A DNA stretch of 64,000 bases from Duganella callida (GCF_004614165.1 NZ_SPVG01000264.1:1-64000), one strand, 5' to 3'. Counted from the first letter of the stretch, positions 19,718 to 28,726 are shown. A program made the numbers and translations. Notes: generated from the letters alone by a model not told the origin.

Positions 19718-20872
19718 TCAGGCGTCCTGGAACAGCTGGTTGCCGCAGCTGATGATGGCGCGCACGCCGCGGCGCAGCGTGTCGACGTCGTCGCAGATGT
19801 AGCCGATGCGGATGTGGCCCGGCGCGCCCAGCGCGTCGCCGGCCATCACGGCGACGCCGCTCTGGCTCAGCAACCGTTCGCTGAACTCCACGGTATCCAC
19901 GCCAAGGCGCGACACATCCATCCATAAATAGGGACCGGAGGCGGGACTGTGAGCACGTATCCAGGGCACATTGCGCAGCAGGTCGATCACCAAATCGCGG
20001 CGCTGGCGGTAATCGGCCAGCATGGCTTCCGGAGCGCCGCTGTCGAAGGCCGCCGCCATGGCCTGCTGCATCAGCATCGGCGCGGCTGCGGTGATCGGTC
20101 CCTGCACGGTCTCCATCGCCGTCACCAGATGCGCCGGGGCCACCGCGAAGGCGGCGCGCCAGCCCATCATGGCGTAGCTCTGCGAGGTCGAGAACAACGT
20201 GACGATGCCCAATGCCTGCCAGTCCGCGCGCGCGGCCAGACTGAGATGGGCGCCGTCGAAGATCAGCTTTTCGTAGCTTTCGTCGACGATGGCGCGGGTG
20301 CCGGTGCGCCGCAACCAGGCGGCGATACGGTCCAGCTCCGCCTCGTTCAGCAGCTTGCCGGTGGGATTGTGCGGCTTATTGATGATCAGGACGCGCGCCG
20401 GCGGCAGGCCATCCAGCACTGCGTCGGTGAATTGCTCCGGCAAGTCCAGCAGCACCGGCTCCAGCTCCAGCAGGCGGCAGGTGGCGACGTAGGCCGGCCA
20501 GTGCGGCTTGAAGATGATGACGCGATCGCCCGGATCGGCCATCGCGTACAAGGCCTGGTACAGCGCCTGCTTTGCGCCATTGGTGATCAGGATCTCGGCC
20601 GCCGTGGCGGGAATGCGGTTGTCCCGGGTCGCCTTGGCCGCCAGCCGGGCGCGGATTTGCGGATCGCCCGCCACGGCGGTGTAGGGCGAGGGCTGTCGCA
20701 GGCCATCGCGTACCGCGTCCAGCACAGCCGGCGGCGCCGGGAAGTGCGAAATCGCGATGGAGAAATCGATGACGTTTTCGCCGCGCAGTTTCATGGCATC
20801 GACCCTGCCGTGCAGGTCAGCGGTGGCCAGCGGCCGGGAACGGGCGATGCGACGCGAGAGGTCCATATTCAT
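19718..20872 (-). CDS. Class I/II aminotransferase-fold protein lacking the PLP lysine
   Basis: 384 aa with the fold-type I aminotransferase pattern: NKPHNPTG with N169, DESYEKL with D197 and Y200, and C-terminal GHIRIGY with R355. The expected S-x-S-K motif reads STSQSYAMMGWR: Q231 (CAG at 20180-20182, minus strand) replaces the lysine that normally forms the Schiff base. All other cofactor-binding residues I can check are kept. It may be a pseudoenzyme, a sensor, or an unusual catalyst; a sequencing error or single-base mutation (AAG to CAG) is the alternative. First gene of an operon with a hybrid histidine kinase and a secreted peptidase. Confidence 0.85.
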   Translation of the reverse strand: MNMDLSRRIARSRPLATADLHGRVDAMKLRGENVIDFSIAISHFPAPPAVLDAVRDGLRQPSPYTAVAGDPQIRARLAAKATRDNRIPATAAEILITNGAKQALYQALYAMADPGDRVIIFKPHWPAYVATCRLLELEPVLLDLPEQFTDAVLDGLPPARVLIINKPHNPTGKLLNEAELDRIAAWLRRTGTRAIVDESYEKLIFDGAHLSLAARADWQALGIVTLFSTSQSYAMMGWRAAFAVAPAHLVTAMETVQGPITAAAPMLMQQAMAAAFDSGAPEAMLADYRQRRDLVIDLLRNVPWIRAHSPASGPYLWMDVSRLGVDTVEFSERLLSQSGVAVMAGDALGAPGHIRIGYICDDVDTLRRGVRAIISCGNQLFQDA

Positions 20873-20925
20873 TCTCTTTTGGAAATATTTATTCTACTTC
20901 AATCCGCCCCCTGTGTAAGGGGAGA

Positions 20926-20956
20926 TTGGCAATCGTGCGTCGGGGTCTGCTATGCT
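20926..20956 (+). promoter_or_regulatory. Candidate promoter for the livK-type gene
   Basis: TTGGCA at 20926-20931 and TATGCT at 20951-20956 with a TGC extended -10 element. The 19-base spacing is long, so the extended -10 probably carries recognition. Lies in the divergent region between the aminotransferase operon and livK. Confidence 0.35.
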
Positions 20957-20981
20957 AGCGGGGTTAATCAATGAGGATTTT

Positions 20982-22142
20982 ATGCAGTTCACAACAAAAA
21001 CAGTTTGCCGCGCGCTTGCGCTGGCCTTTATCGGCGCCACTGGCGCTATCGCTCACGCCGACGACACCATCAAGATCGGCCACGTGGCCGCCACTTCGGG
21101 CCAGATCGCCCACCTCGGCAAGGACAACGAAAACGGCGCGCGCATGGCCGTCGAGGAGCTGAACGCCAAGGGCGTGGTCATCGGCGGCAAGAAGTACAAG
21201 GTCGTGCTGCAGGCCGAGGACGACGCCGGCGATCCGAAGCAGGCCACTTCGGTGGCGCAGAAACTGGTGGATGCCAAGGTGCAGGGCGTGATCGGCCACG
21301 AGACCTCGGGCACCACGATTCCGGCCTCGCGCATCTATTACGATGCCGGCATCCCGCAGATCACACCGTCCGCCAGCGCGCCGCAGTACACGCACCAGCG
21401 CTACAACACCACCTTCCGCAACATCGCCAACGACGAGCAACTGGGCCCGGCGCTGGCGCGTTACGCCATGCAGAACCTGGGCGCCAAGCGCATCGCCGTG
21501 GTGGACGACCGCACCTCGTACGGCAAGGGCCTGGCCGATGAATTCAGCAAGACTGTCAAGAAGACCGGCGCCGCCAGCGGCAGCAGCATCGTCTCGACGC
21601 AGTTCACCAACGACAAGGCCACCGACATGACCGCGATCCTGACCGCGATCAAGGCCACCAAGCCGGACATGATCTTCTTCGGCGGCATGGATGCGGTGGC
21701 GGCGCCGATGCTGCGCCAAATGAAGCAACTGGGCTTCCCGATCAAGTTCATGGGCGGCGACGGCATGTGCTCCGACTCGGTGCCGCGCCTGGCCGGCGAC
21801 GGCATGAGCGACGGCCAGGTGATCTGCGCCGAAGCCGGCGGCGTCGAGCCGTCGCAAGAGAAGGGTATGGCCGATTTCCGCGCGGCCTACAAAAAGCGTT
21901 ACGGCATCGAGGTGCAGACCTACGCACCGTACGCCTATGACGCGCTGATGACGATGGTGGAAGCGATGCAAAAGGCCGGCTCGCCTGATCCGGCCAAGTA
22001 TCTGCCGTTCCTGGCCAAGGTCAATCACAAAGGCGTGACCGGCAATATCGCCTTCGACGCGCGCGGCGACATCCAGAACGGCGTGCTGACCATCTTCACC
22101 TTCAAGGACGGCAAGCGCCAGAAGCTGACGGTGATGAAGTAA
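20982..22142 (+). CDS. Branched-chain amino acid ABC transporter substrate-binding protein (LivK-like)
   Basis: 386 aa from the ATG at 20982, set by GAGG six bases upstream and by a following signal peptide (ALALAFIGATGAIAHA). Type I periplasmic binding protein of the Leu/Ile/Val family: IKIGHVAATSGQIAHLGKDNENGARMAVEELN, GVIGHETSGTTIPASRIY and ITPSASAPQYT form the ligand pocket. No permease or ATPase genes are adjacent, so it must serve a transporter encoded elsewhere. Actual ligand not determinable. Confidence 0.9.
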   Translation: MQFTTKTVCRALALAFIGATGAIAHADDTIKIGHVAATSGQIAHLGKDNENGARMAVEELNAKGVVIGGKKYKVVLQAEDDAGDPKQATSVAQKLVDAKVQGVIGHETSGTTIPASRIYYDAGIPQITPSASAPQYTHQRYNTTFRNIANDEQLGPALARYAMQNLGAKRIAVVDDRTSYGKGLADEFSKTVKKTGAASGSSIVSTQFTNDKATDMTAILTAIKATKPDMIFFGGMDAVAAPMLRQMKQLGFPIKFMGGDGMCSDSVPRLAGDGMSDGQVICAEAGGVEPSQEKGMADFRAAYKKRYGIEVQTYAPYAYDALMTMVEAMQKAGSPDPAKYLPFLAKVNHKGVTGNIAFDARGDIQNGVLTIFTFKDGKRQKLTVMK

Positions 22143-22157
22143 CCGAAGTAACGCGGT

Positions 22158-22180
22158 GCCCGCGGCTGGACGCCGCGGGC
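22158..22180 (+). terminator. GC-rich hairpin between livK and the TonB receptor
   Basis: GCCCGCGG and CCGCGGGC form a perfect 8-bp stem with a 7-base loop, 15 bases after the livK stop and just before the convergent receptor stop. No T tract follows, so termination is likely but unproven. Confidence 0.5.
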
Positions 22181-22187
22181 CCGCGGA

Positions 22188-24464
22188 TCACATGCCCGGT
22201 GGCGGACCGCCCGCGCCGGGACCCATGCCAGGTCCGCCAGGGCCGCCCGGACCGGGGCGGCCACCCCAGCCTTCGTGCCCGGCATCGCTGTTCCTGGTCA
22301 GGCCGCCGAAGCGGTACGACAGGCCGACGTAGAATACGCGGCCATCGAAGCGGCGGGTGCTGGTTTCGCGCAGGGTGGCGCTGTCGATGATGGTTTCCAT
22401 CTTGTTGGTGTTGAACACGTCGGTGACGTTGGCCACCATGGTCAACTGCGACGACAGCGTGTGACGCCAGCTCAGGTTGACCGTGTGGTTGGGCGAGCGG
22501 TAGCCCTGGCCCGACAAGGTCTTGCCCATCATTTGCAATGCCACCTGCAACTGGTCGGTGCTGGCCGCCTGCCAGTTCAGGCGCACGCGCCCGCTCAGCG
22601 AATTGGCCGTGCGCGTCACCAGCTGGCTGCTGTCGTCGTAGAAGCTTTGCTGCGCGCGCATCAGGTTACCGCTGGTGTTCAGCGTCAGCGTCGGCGTCAG
22701 TTTACCGCTCACCGTGAATTCCAGACCGCTCGAATGGCTGCCTTCCCCGTTGGCCTTGGTGGTCAGCAGCACGTTGGGCGCGACGAAGTAGCGATAGTCG
22801 ACGATGGCGTCGGTGTCGCGGCGGTAGTAGCCGCGCAGGTTGGCTTCCAGCGCGCCGAAATGGGTCTCGTAACCGAGTTCGAAGGAGTCGGTCTTGGTCG
22901 GCTTCAGATTCGGATTACCCGACGAGACGTTGAATTCGTCGCGGTAGGTCACGTACGGATTCAGGTCATTGGCGTTGGGGCGCCGGATACGGCGCGCGTA
23001 AGCGATGCGCAGATTGGCGTCCTTGTTCACCTTGTAGGTGGCAAAGGCGCTCGGCATGTAGTTGATGTAGTGGTTCTTGGCCTCGACACCGCCGGTGATC
23101 TGGTGGATGTCCATGTCGGTGTACTCCGCGCGCAGGCCGGCCAGCACGCCCCAGCGCTCGTTCAGGCGCATCTGGTAATTGCTGTACAACGCGTACACGG
23201 TTTCATCGAGCTCGTAAGCATTGGTGCGACCTGGATTGATGGTGGCGAAGCCGGTGGCCGGATCGATGTCGGTGTACACCGTGTTGGCGGCGGCGTCGTT
23301 GGTGGCGATCTTGTAGCCTGCCTTGGCGGTGCCGGCCCACAGCGGTCGCTCGTAGTCGCCGGTAAAGTCGACGATGCGCACGCTGTTGTTGTTGTGCTGA
23401 GCCGCGCGGCTGTCCGGCAGATTGCCGACCAGGTAGTCGTTGGCGTAATCGTTGTCCGATTCGTTTTCCGAGGCCGACACGCGCAGGTCGATCTTCAGCG
23501 TTTCACCCGGCAGCGCGCCCTTGTGGTCATAGCGGCCGCCCCAGCTGAAGTTCCTGCTTTCGCCTTCGCGCGTCGTGGTGCGCAGATAATCGGTGGCCGG
23601 CACCAGCATGGTGGCGCCATTGATGTAATGGTCGAGGCCATGCTGGTCGTTGGTGCGCGTATTGTAGTTGCCGCTGGCGGTCAGCGTGTCCTTCTGACCG
23701 AGGTTGTAGCTGATGGTGCCGTTCAGCGCGGCCATGTCGTTCAGTCCGCGGCCGGAAGAATCCTGGCTGCTGTGGACAAAGGCGCCGCTGATCGGGTCCA
23801 GGCGGTCGCGCGTGACTTCGGCCACCGAGTTGCGGCCGTCGTGGCGTACGTTGGCGCTGCCCTGGAAACCCCACGGTCCCTCGTTGTAGCTGCCGTTGAC
23901 GGCGCTGTTGTAACGGCCGGCGGTGCCGGCATTGGCGTTAACCGCGCCCTGGCCGCCGGGCTTGCGGTTGCGGCGCATGACCAGATTCAGGATAGGACCG
24001 CCGCCGGCTTCGTTGCCGAATTCGGCGCCGGGGTTGTTGATCACCTCCACCGACTCGATATCGTCGGCCGGCATGGCCTGCAGCGCCGGGCCGCGGTTAT
24101 CGCCCTGCAGCATGGCCGACGGTTTGCCATCGACCATGATCTGCACGTTGCTGCTCCCACGCAGCGTGATGGAACCGTCCGGGTCCACGTTCACGGAAGG
24201 CACGTTGTTCAGCGCATCGGCGGCGCTGCCGTTGGTGCTGGAGACGTCGGACTTGACGTCATAGACCTGGCGGTCGATGCGATTGGTGGGTCGTTCTGCG
24301 GATACGGTCACTTCGGGCACAACCGGGGCTGCTTCCTTCGGCTTGGTGGCCGTGGTGGGCTTGACGGCTGGCTTGTCGGCTGGCTTGTCTGGTGCGGAGG
24401 TTTGAGCGTATGCGGGCATCAGGGCGCTGCCGGTGAGGCAGCAGGTAAGCAGTATCTTTTGCAT
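22188..24464 (-). CDS. TonB-dependent outer-membrane receptor with Gly/Pro-rich C-terminal tail
   Basis: 758 aa with signal peptide (LLTCCLTGSALMPAYAQ), a Lys/Pro-rich linker, and a plug (VNVDPDGSITLRGSSNVQIMVDG, IESVEVINNPGAEFGNEAGGG) of the type paired with the large outer-membrane beta-barrel family 3. The barrel should end at VGLSYRF, but about 35 more residues follow, mainly Gly, Pro and Met. This is unusual because the C-terminal aromatic is normally the BAM recognition signal. No Fur box seen upstream. Substrate unknown. Confidence 0.85.
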   Translation of the reverse strand: MQKILLTCCLTGSALMPAYAQTSAPDKPADKPAVKPTTATKPKEAAPVVPEVTVSAERPTNRIDRQVYDVKSDVSSTNGSAADALNNVPSVNVDPDGSITLRGSSNVQIMVDGKPSAMLQGDNRGPALQAMPADDIESVEVINNPGAEFGNEAGGGPILNLVMRRNRKPGGQGAVNANAGTAGRYNSAVNGSYNEGPWGFQGSANVRHDGRNSVAEVTRDRLDPISGAFVHSSQDSSGRGLNDMAALNGTISYNLGQKDTLTASGNYNTRTNDQHGLDHYINGATMLVPATDYLRTTTREGESRNFSWGGRYDHKGALPGETLKIDLRVSASENESDNDYANDYLVGNLPDSRAAQHNNNSVRIVDFTGDYERPLWAGTAKAGYKIATNDAAANTVYTDIDPATGFATINPGRTNAYELDETVYALYSNYQMRLNERWGVLAGLRAEYTDMDIHQITGGVEAKNHYINYMPSAFATYKVNKDANLRIAYARRIRRPNANDLNPYVTYRDEFNVSSGNPNLKPTKTDSFELGYETHFGALEANLRGYYRRDTDAIVDYRYFVAPNVLLTTKANGEGSHSSGLEFTVSGKLTPTLTLNTSGNLMRAQQSFYDDSSQLVTRTANSLSGRVRLNWQAASTDQLQVALQMMGKTLSGQGYRSPNHTVNLSWRHTLSSQLTMVANVTDVFNTNKMETIIDSATLRETSTRRFDGRVFYVGLSYRFGGLTRNSDAGHEGWGGRPGPGGPGGPGMGPGAGGPPPGM

Positions 24465-24770
24465 GGTGACGACGGCAACCCGTCTTGAACTTTACGAGAG
24501 TTGCCATTGTACCAGTGACTATTTTGGCAAAAAACGCCTTTTACCCTTCTTTACCTGGCATTTACAAAGGCAAATCTGCGAGTGTGACCGGCGCTGCAAC
24601 TGCGGATCGCTCAGCCTTTGTCCAATTTCGTTGAATTTTTACAAAAGCTATTGACTGACCCGAAATCGCTAAATTATTTGCCTTTGTGACAATCGGAAAG
24701 TTTTGTCGATGATGGCCTTTGGTACTCTTCTCGGATACTGCGCCAGTCAGGTCCGAATATGGAGGTAATC
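24465..24770. other. AT-richer intergenic region with a 12-bp inverted repeat
   Basis: About 300 bases without a convincing gene and visibly less GC-rich than the neighbourhood. ACAAAGGCAAAT at 24564-24575 is repeated inverted as ATTTGCCTTTGT at 24676-24687, about 100 bases apart; a near copy (ACAAAAGGCAAAT) recurs inside the next gene near 24930. It separates the divergent TonB receptor and orphan gene and probably holds both promoters. Confidence 0.5.
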
Positions 24771-25250
24771 ATGCCCAAGGTAATTTGTACTTCACTATTC
24801 CCATCTGTGGAAAAGGAAGGATTTAACCATGATGATAGAACCGCAAATTCACAAAACCCAATAGATAATTGGAAAGTTGAAGCTGTGATTCGCGGTCGCG
24901 ATTCGGTGCTGGCGGCTCACATGAAAGGACTACAAAAGGCAAATTCCACTTCCAGGGTTGCGTTTTCCTGTGCGGAGGCCGACGCCTTAGCCCAGGTAAT
25001 TTTAGGCGGTGGTGGGGATATCTCTTCCTATCGATTTCGATCGGCGAAACAAGGCAACGAAGTCTGGATGCCCTGCGTGAACTGCGAAACGTGGCTAGTC
25101 CCGGACGGGGATGGGTATCGCATAAGAGCCTCCGTTTTGGGCGTTAAATCGCAGCCACCGCTTCCTCCGCGCGGTACTGATGAGTTTAAGAGGGCATTTC
25201 CCGTTGTTGGTCTTCACCCTGAAAGCCAGGCAAATTTGACCGCCCCTTAG
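24771..25250 (+). CDS. Orphan hypothetical protein with a CxxC motif
   Basis: 159 aa from the ATG at 24771, which has a strong GGAGG ribosome site; an earlier ATG at 24759 overlaps that site. I do not recognise a family. The middle is polar, with WMPCVNCETWLVPDG carrying a CxxC pair in the C-terminal third and a Pro-rich stretch (SQPPLPPRG) after it. No signal peptide or membrane helix. The first half of the gene is less GC-rich than neighbours and uses many A/T-ending codons, which suggests recent acquisition. It is convergent with the ohr-like gene, stops overlapping by a few bases. Confidence 0.6.
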   Translation: MPKVICTSLFPSVEKEGFNHDDRTANSQNPIDNWKVEAVIRGRDSVLAAHMKGLQKANSTSRVAFSCAEADALAQVILGGGGDISSYRFRSAKQGNEVWMPCVNCETWLVPDGDGYRIRASVLGVKSQPPLPPRGTDEFKRAFPVVGLHPESQANLTAP

Positions 25251-25756
25251 CATCTATCCGGCGCCAAAGTAATCACGCTGTTAATGCCGTGCCGCGCCAT
25301 CTTGGCGTATGGGCAGAATCGCTCGGTATTGCGCACCAGTTGTTCCGCCTGCGCGCGCTCGACGCCGGGCAGGGCGATGGTGAGGTCGGCGGACAGCAGA
25401 TACAAACCGTCCATGGGGTCGCGCGCGAACGTCACCGCCACGTCGACGCTGGCGCCGCCGATGGCGATGCCGGAGCGGGCGGCCAGTAGGCAGAGGGCGC
25501 CGTGGAAGCAGGCCGCATAGCCGGCCGCGAACAGCTGCTCGGGATTGGTGCCGCCGCCTTCGCCGCCCAGCTCCGCCGGCAGGCGCAGTTGCACATCGAG
25601 GTTGCCGTCGTCCGAACGGGCGACGCCGGAGGCGCGCGCATGTTCCGCCTCGCCGCCGGTGACGCGCACCCGCGCGGTGTACACCGGCTGGATAACGTCG
25701 CCGGTGTAGCGGTCCAGCAGTGAGGTGGGAGGAGGCTTGAGCGGCATCGGCGGCAT
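25247..25756 (-). CDS. Ohr/OsmC-family organic hydroperoxide resistance protein
   Basis: 169 aa from the ATG at 25756 (a second ATG at 25747 is possible); the longer open frame to 26065 runs through the upstream gene. Ohr-type OsmC fold with both reactive cysteines in context: AAGYAACFHGAL and RFCPYAKM. N-terminal DRYTGDVIQPVYTARVRVTGG is typical. Reduces organic hydroperoxides using lipoylated proteins in characterised members. Start lies 4 bases after the NmrA-like gene stop, so the two are co-transcribed. Confidence 0.85.
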   Translation of the reverse strand: MPPMPLKPPPTSLLDRYTGDVIQPVYTARVRVTGGEAEHARASGVARSDDGNLDVQLRLPAELGGEGGGTNPEQLFAAGYAACFHGALCLLAARSGIAIGGASVDVAVTFARDPMDGLYLLSADLTIALPGVERAQAEQLVRNTERFCPYAKMARHGINSVITLAPDRC

Positions 25757-25760
25757 GGGA

Positions 25761-26504
25761 TCAGCGCTGCAGCCAGTCGGCGATGTGCTGCACGCCCAGG
25801 CGCGGCTTGTCGCCGGCCGGCACCAGGGTGTCGTCCTGCAGGATGGCGCCGAAATAGCGCGCGTTGCGGTCGGCCACCACCTTGCGGTCGTCCTTGATCG
25901 ATGCCAGGTACTGCTGCACCAGATCGGACAGGCGCATGCGGTCCGGGCCGGCGATTTCGACGGTGCCGTTCTGCGGCGCGCCGAGGGTGAAATCGGCCAT
26001 GGCGGCGGCCACGTCGTCCGAGGAAATCGGCTGTATCCACGCTGGCGACAGGTGCACGTCCGCACCCTTGGTGGCCGACTGCGCGATCCCGCCCAGGAAT
26101 TCGAAGAACTGGGTCGAATGCACGATAGTGTAGGGCATGCCTGATTCGCGGATCAGCTTTTCCTGGGCGATCTTGGCGCGGAAATAGCCGCTGTCCGCCA
26201 ACTTGTCGGTGCCGACCACCGACAGCGCGACGTGGTGCTTGACGCCGGCTTCGGCCTCGGCGCGCAGCAGGTTGCGGCCGGAGGTGGTGAAGAAGTCCAG
26301 CACCGCCTGGTCTTCGAACGAGGGCGAGTTGGCCACGTCGACCACGATGTCGGCACCGGCCAGCGCTTCGGCCAGGCCCTCGCCGGTCATGGTGTTGACG
26401 CCGGTGTTGGGGGAGGCGGCCAGCGCCTCGTGACCGCGCTGCTTGAGGATGGCCGTCAGTTTGCTGCCGATCAGGCCCGTGCCGCCGATGATGACGATTT
26501 TCAT
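25761..26504 (-). CDS. NmrA-like NAD(P)-binding SDR family protein
   Basis: 247 aa. Rossmann nucleotide-binding motif GGTGLIG at the N-terminus (MKIVIIGGTGLIGSKL), an atypical-SDR SVVGTDKL and GYFRAKIAQEKLIRESGMPYTIV region where the usual YxxxK is shifted to a YFRAK form. Resembles NmrA/azoreductase-type redox sensors or quinone reductases. Precedes the ohr-like gene in one operon, with a LysR gene upstream in the same direction; an oxidative or electrophile-stress role is inferred. Confidence 0.8.
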   Translation of the reverse strand: MKIVIIGGTGLIGSKLTAILKQRGHEALAASPNTGVNTMTGEGLAEALAGADIVVDVANSPSFEDQAVLDFFTTSGRNLLRAEAEAGVKHHVALSVVGTDKLADSGYFRAKIAQEKLIRESGMPYTIVHSTQFFEFLGGIAQSATKGADVHLSPAWIQPISSDDVAAAMADFTLGAPQNGTVEIAGPDRMRLSDLVQQYLASIKDDRKVVADRNARYFGAILQDDTLVPAGDKPRLGVQHIADWLQR

Positions 26505-26594
26505 AGTATTCTCCAGTTGAACCGCCCGATTGCGGTATGCCGCCAGTCTAGGATGCGTGTCTGCCGCGCGGTAGATACGCGGGAGGGCGCACTG

Positions 26595-26613
26595 TGGTGC
26601 ATACTGCGCACCA
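26595..26613. promoter_or_regulatory. Palindrome upstream of the NmrA-like/ohr operon
   Basis: TGGTGC and GCACCA are separated by 7 bases, about 90 bases before the NmrA-like start and just after the LysR stop. The layout fits a LysR-type T-N11-A site; a small terminator for the LysR gene is the alternative. Confidence 0.4.
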
Positions 26614-26625
26614 ATCGCGCCGCTG

Positions 26626-27618
26626 TCAGGCGGCGATCAAGCCTTCCGAGAAATTGGTGGCGCAATGCAGGTCCATGGCGCGGATCTGCGCCGTCATGTA
26701 GTCGACGAACACGCGCACGCGCGATGGCAGGTGGCGGCGATTCAGATAGCACAGGTAATGCCCGCGATCGTCCGGCGCGTGCTGCACCAGACAGGCCTGC
26801 AGCCGGCCGTTGCGCAGCAGTTCGCATAGCTGGTAGCCGGCCAGCTGCGCCAGGCCGTCACCGTTCAGTACCGCCTGCAGTATCAGGCCGGCGTCGTTGT
26901 AGGTGGTGGCCGCGCGCGGCGTCAGCTTGTGCGGCAGGCCGTTGACCTTGAACTCCCATTCGGCCACGCGGCCGGAAGCCTGACGGTAGTTGATGCAGCG
27001 GTGGCGGCTCAATTCGTCCACGCTGTGCGGCAGGCCGTGTTCGCGGGCATATGCCGGCGAGGCGCACACCAGCAGCTGCATCGGGATGATCTGCTTGGCC
27101 ACCACCTGGCTGTCGTCCATGCGGCCGTTGCGGAAGGCGACGTCGATGCGCCGGCTGGTGAAGTCGGTCGGCTGGTCGTCCAGGATCAGGTCCAGCGCGA
27201 TGTCCGGGTACTGCGTGCGAAAACCGCGCAGCAGCGGCGCCACGATCTGACGGCCGAAATCGGTGGTGGAGCAGACGCGCAGCTGGCCGCGCGGCACGCC
27301 GCTGCGCAAATCGCGCATCTCGTCGACGGCCTGCACGATGCGTTCGACGCCGGCATGACAGCGCTCGTAAAACAGCTCGCCTTCGCCGGTCAGCACGGTG
27401 CTGCGGGTGGTGCGCAGGAACAGCCGGGTATCGAGCTGGGTTTCGAGCTTTTGCACGCTGCGGCTGACGGCGGAGCGGCCGATGCCCAGCCGGTCCGCGG
27501 CGCGCGCGAAGCTGCCTTCGCTGACGACGGCGATGAACGCCACGACGCCCGCGTAGGTGGTGGCGAAGCTGGATGCCAGCGCGTCGCCAGGTGGATTGCT
27601 TGCAGAGACCAGGCTCAT
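26626..27618 (-). CDS. LysR-family transcriptional regulator
   Basis: 330 aa. N-terminal winged helix (FIAVVSEGSFARAADRLGIGRSAVSRSVQKLETQLDTRLF) after a short extra leader, then a type 2 periplasmic-binding-like effector domain (RGQLRVCSTTDFGRQIVAPLL, DFTSRRIDVAFRNGRMDDS). It resembles the large group regulating adjacent oxidoreductases. Divergent from the GlxA-type gene with a 54-base intergenic gap, and upstream of the NmrA-like/ohr pair, so it could control either. Confidence 0.88.
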   Translation of the reverse strand: MSLVSASNPPGDALASSFATTYAGVVAFIAVVSEGSFARAADRLGIGRSAVSRSVQKLETQLDTRLFLRTTRSTVLTGEGELFYERCHAGVERIVQAVDEMRDLRSGVPRGQLRVCSTTDFGRQIVAPLLRGFRTQYPDIALDLILDDQPTDFTSRRIDVAFRNGRMDDSQVVAKQIIPMQLLVCASPAYAREHGLPHSVDELSRHRCINYRQASGRVAEWEFKVNGLPHKLTPRAATTYNDAGLILQAVLNGDGLAQLAGYQLCELLRNGRLQACLVQHAPDDRGHYLCYLNRRHLPSRVRVFVDYMTAQIRAMDLHCATNFSEGLIAA

Positions 27619-27672
27619 GCCCCCTCCTTGTTAATTGACAGTCAATCTTAGTGATGAAAGAATTTCCCGACA

Positions 27673-28704
27673 ATGACAAATACCGTGCAAATCCCGCCAG
27701 AGGCGGTCTACCAAAAGAGGCTGGTGCTGTTCCTGGCCTTCCCCGGGATGTGCATGCTGGACCTGGCCGGACCTCAGACGGTGTTCTGGAGCGCCTGCCG
27801 ATGGCTGGGCGAACGCGGCCTGCCGGGGTATGACCGCCGCACCGTCAGCCTGGCCGGCGGGCCGGTGCAGACGCTGGAAGGGGTGCCGATGCACACCTTG
27901 CCGCTGTCGGACTTCGATCCGACGCAGGTAGACACCATCATCGTTCCCGGCTCGCCGTGGATCGAGCAGGCGATCGCGCAATCGCAGGAACTGATGGAGT
28001 GGTTGCGGGCGGCCGCCGGCCAGGCGCGGCGCACGGCCTCGGTGTGCAGCGGCGCGTTCATGCTGGCGCAGGCCGGTCTGTTGAACGGCAAGCGCGCCGC
28101 CACGCATTGGGGCATGTCGGACCGGCTGGTGGAGCTGCACCCGACGATCGAGATCGACCGCGACGCCATCTTTGTCCGGCAGGGGAACATCTGGACCTCG
28201 GCCGGTGTAACCGCCGGTATCGATCTGTCGCTGGCGATGGTGGAGATGGATTACGGCCGCCAGATCGCGCTGGAAGTGGCGCGCGAGCTGGTGGTGTTCG
28301 TCAAGCGGCCCGGCGGCCAGGCGCAATTCAGTTCGCTGCTGCGGGCGCAGATCAAGGGCGGCGAGGGCTTCGACGAGCTGCATCTGTGGCTGACGGCGAA
28401 CCTGGCCAGCGACAAGCTGACGGTGGAGGTGATGGCGCAGAAGGCCAATATGAGCCCGCGCAATTTCGCCCGCGTCTACAAGGAGAAGACCGGCCGCACG
28501 CCGGCCAAGGCGGTGGAGCTGTTCCGGCTGGAGGCGGCGCGGCGCATGCTGGAGGAATCGGAGCGCCAGCTCGATCAGATCGCGGTGCTGTGCGGGCTCG
28601 GCGACGAAAACCGCATGCGCGTCACCTTCCAGCGCAACCTCGGGGTCTCTCCTTCGGAATACCGCCAGCGCTTCTCCGGACACACGGCGGGCGCGCTAGA
28701 ATAA
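27673..28704 (+). CDS. GlxA-family transcriptional regulator (DJ-1/PfpI domain plus AraC HTH)
   Basis: 343 aa. N-terminal DJ-1/PfpI-like domain (LVLFLAFPGMCMLDLAGPQTVF, TIIVPGSPW, ASVCSGAFMLAQAGLL with the elbow Cys) and a C-terminal double helix-turn-helix of AraC type (VEVMAQKANMSPRNFARVYKEKTGRTPAKAVE, IAVLCGLGDENRMRVTFQRNLGVSP). Members of this family often regulate catabolic or stress genes. Divergent from the LysR gene and 22 bases ahead of an OsmC gene that it may control. Confidence 0.9.
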   Translation: MTNTVQIPPEAVYQKRLVLFLAFPGMCMLDLAGPQTVFWSACRWLGERGLPGYDRRTVSLAGGPVQTLEGVPMHTLPLSDFDPTQVDTIIVPGSPWIEQAIAQSQELMEWLRAAAGQARRTASVCSGAFMLAQAGLLNGKRAATHWGMSDRLVELHPTIEIDRDAIFVRQGNIWTSAGVTAGIDLSLAMVEMDYGRQIALEVARELVVFVKRPGGQAQFSSLLRAQIKGGEGFDELHLWLTANLASDKLTVEVMAQKANMSPRNFARVYKEKTGRTPAKAVELFRLEAARRMLEESERQLDQIAVLCGLGDENRMRVTFQRNLGVSPSEYRQRFSGHTAGALE

Positions 28705-28726
28705 GCCTTTACAAGAGGAGAACGGC

